A program made the translations under genes and the position numbers. DNA of 64,000 nucleotides from Heterostelium multicystogenum (lineage: Eukaryota > Evosea > Eumycetozoa > Acytosteliales > Acytosteliaceae): positions 62,001-126,000 of the forward strand of contig RCNN01000011.1 of the NCBI GenBank assembly GCA_003667245.1, given 5' to 3'. The notes under the pieces are model-generated. The model worked only from the letters and a program-made list of their open reading frames with translations, was not told the DNA's origin and ran no database searches. Positions 62,131 through 64,000 of the stretch are shown in pieces; the stretch's first letter is position 1, and every line of letters starts with the position of its first letter.

Positions 62131-63574
62131 TTTATAGATTTTTATATATAGAGATTAGAGATTTTTTAGAAATATAGTAGTAGTCAATAAAAGAATTACT
62201 AATTTTTAATAATAATATTCCAATAATATTGATATTGATTTTATTTGGTTAAACAAGACTTTTTATTTGATTGAATCCATATCCTAAAAATAATATTTTT
62301 AAATGGAATTTGACAACAACAACAACCATTGTTTAATATTATAAAATACCACAAACATGATGTTATTGATCAAAACAATCTAATGTACAGCTTAAAGCAA
62401 AGTAGTTATGTGTTAGGCAACTGTCACATAACTATCATGTGACATCCAGAGAGTTAATCTATTCTCTAGAGATATTTTATTGATAGATACGATGATTGAC
62501 TGATTGATTTATTGATTGATTTACTGACTTACTAGATTTATGGTTAATGTGTTTGTTTAATGTATTAATCATACAGTTATCGTTTGTAGATAGTATTCCA
62601 CATTCGTTTGATATTTAGTATTTCTCATAAGAATACACCAATTTGGATTTATTCATCAAAAGTATCACATGTATCATAAAGAATACAATAAATGTAGTTG
62701 CATTATATACAATATTGAGTATAGAGTATTATATGTTTAAATATATAATATATTCATTATAGATATATATATATATAACTTTTTGAAAATTAAAAGATAT
62801 ATTAAATTAAAATAATAAAAACCAAACTAATCAACTGACTTATTTGTAAAATGAAAAAAGAAGATTATTATCAAATAAATAAATAATAATAAGAAAGTTT
62901 AAAACCCAATGTAAATAGTGAAATCATTGAAAGAAAATCATTTGTTATTAATATTCTTATTATTGATAAATATTATTACTATTATTTATTTATTTTTGAA
63001 TTTTGTATTCTGAAAGACACATCTAGAGATATCTCCTAAATTAGTTTGAGATTCAAGGTGTTGTTGGAAAGATCTGAACTCATGATAGTATTTTTATTTA
63101 AAATGTAAATCTACAATGAAGAATTACGTTTGAGGTCTATTTGAACCATTTTTCAATCACTTAATATCATCTATCATTGACATTTTGATTGGAAGAGTGA
63201 ATGATTAAATGTTGATTTTCAGTCTACTTCTTCAGATTAATTCTTTATTCTCAGCAACAGGGTCTTGTTTAGTTTAGAATCATGAATGGGGATATTTTTA
63301 TTAATTATTTAAGTGCCTTCAAGTATATGGTTTTTTTATTTCTAGATTGTCTCTTAGCATCTTTGTGTGAAAGATTCATTTTAATAACAACCTTGAACCA
63401 GGTTAGTGGTGTTCAACACTTTTTTAGTTGTTTAATTAATTTTTACAAGGGATTATTTTGTTTAAACAGGATACAAAATCACAGATAAACATTTACACAT
63501 AACAACATACCATTACTTTATATATATTTTTAATATAGAAGAATTAGGGTAATAAAATATTACTAATAGTATAA
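62131..63574. other. Intergenic region between divergent genes
   Basis: 1.4 kb of strongly AT-rich DNA with TA runs near 62740-62780. The 68-codon frame at 63282-63488 has ordinary AT-rich composition and is not supported. Confidence 0.6.
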
Positions 63575-64000
63575 ATGTCGGAACGAAAAGGAAAAGTACA
63601 AACTGTAACTGGTTTGGTAGAGCCTGACACTATTGGAGTCACTCATATGCATGAACATATCATTATAAATTACCTTGATTTTTATGAGGAGCCTTCACAA
63701 CAGGAGTTAAAAGACGCTTGTTGCTGTCACTCTGGCAGCGAGAGCAATACTAGACAACTGCACCACGAAAAGATAGCTGTTGATAATTTACATTGGGTCA
63801 ACTACAATTACAATAAGAATCTGCACAATCTTGAGTTGAATGAAATCGATGTTGCACTTAAGGAGTTGGCACTCTTCAGGAACAACGGTGGTAACACTAT
63901 TGTCGAGGTCACAACCGGTGGAATCGGAAGAGACCCAACCAAATTGAAGACAATCTCTGAGCAATCGAAACTTAACATTGTCATGGGTGCTGGTTTCTAC
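63575..64000 (+). CDS. pter: Phosphotriesterase-related protein, 5' part
   Basis: ATG 63575 opens an uninterrupted 142-codon frame that leaves the window. It starts MSERKGKVQTVTGLVEPDTI followed by GVTHMHEHI, where HMH supplies the first two metal ligands of the amidohydrolase barrel. NLHWVNYNYNKNLHNLELNE, then LALFRNNGGNTIVEVTTGGI and SKLNIVMGAGFY follow, closely matching animal PTER (parathion hydrolase-related). PTER acts on N-acetyl taurine in mammals; the substrate in amoebae is unknown. No intron or indel is visible in this part. Confidence 0.92.
   Translation, partial: MSERKGKVQTVTGLVEPDTIGVTHMHEHIIINYLDFYEEPSQQELKDACCCHSGSESNTRQLHHEKIAVDNLHWVNYNYNKNLHNLELNEIDVALKELALFRNNGGNTIVEVTTGGIGRDPTKLKTISEQSKLNIVMGAGFY

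Noticed and set aside
63282..63488. 68-codon open frame upstream of the PTER gene
   Set aside because: No motif, AT-driven composition and no splice partner.

Overview
The window is nuclear DNA of a dictyostelid social amoeba (Amoebozoa). The evidence is strongly AT-rich intergenic DNA with long A/T runs, short GT-AG introns (about 55-150 bases), many poly-N, poly-Q and poly-T/S tracts, and families typical of the group: a dictomallein-type M66 peptidase, a Ras close to dictyostelid RasG/RasD, PDR-type ABCG transporters, an EGF-like membrane receptor and an AcbA-type acyl-CoA binding protein. Codon choice in the abundant proteins leans to C-ending codons, so a species other than D. discoideum is likely, but I cannot name it. 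No CRISPR array, operon, rRNA or tRNA gene was found.

The sequence carries many single-base insertions or deletions inside conserved genes, often in short homopolymer runs (Ras, acyl-CoA binding protein, syntaxin, Sec16, ABCG, LSM12 and others). Nearly every gene is therefore split between reading frames. I read these as draft-assembly errors rather than decay, and coordinates are given for the whole reconstructed locus.

Layout. 1-10.5 kb: cysteine-rich repeat protein (+), EF-hand/coiled-coil protein (+), unidentified gene (+), Ras (-), ZNRD2-like double zinc-ribbon protein (+), Tlg2/syntaxin-16 SNARE (-). 12-26.7 kb: membrane-anchored M66 metallopeptidase (+), a 2.9-kb gene desert, PH-domain protein (+), ELL-associated factor (+), Tim21-like mitochondrial protein (-), CaMK-type kinase (+). 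27-31.5 kb: a graveyard of coding fragments on both strands, including a collapsed non-LTR retrotransposon reverse transcriptase (-). 31.7-47.9 kb: large lineage-specific protein with an F-box-like segment (+), Sec16 (-), LSM12 (+), acyl-CoA binding protein (+), sugar porter (-), glucosidase II beta (-). 48.8-64 kb: EGF-like transmembrane protein (+), unknown protein (-), a small two-exon gene (+), PDR-type ABCG transporter (+), small secreted protein (-), and the 5' part of a phosphotriesterase-related protein (+).

Genes are not organised by pathway. Several act in the secretory route: syntaxin 16 at the trans-Golgi/endosome, Sec16 at ER exit sites, glucosidase II beta in ER glycoprotein quality control. 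Several others are secreted or sit at the cell surface (cysteine-rich protein, M66 peptidase, EGF-like receptor, small secreted protein). The most notable unexplained parts are the 27-31.5 kb region, the cysteine-rich module family, and several small or cryptic genes found by reading frames by eye.
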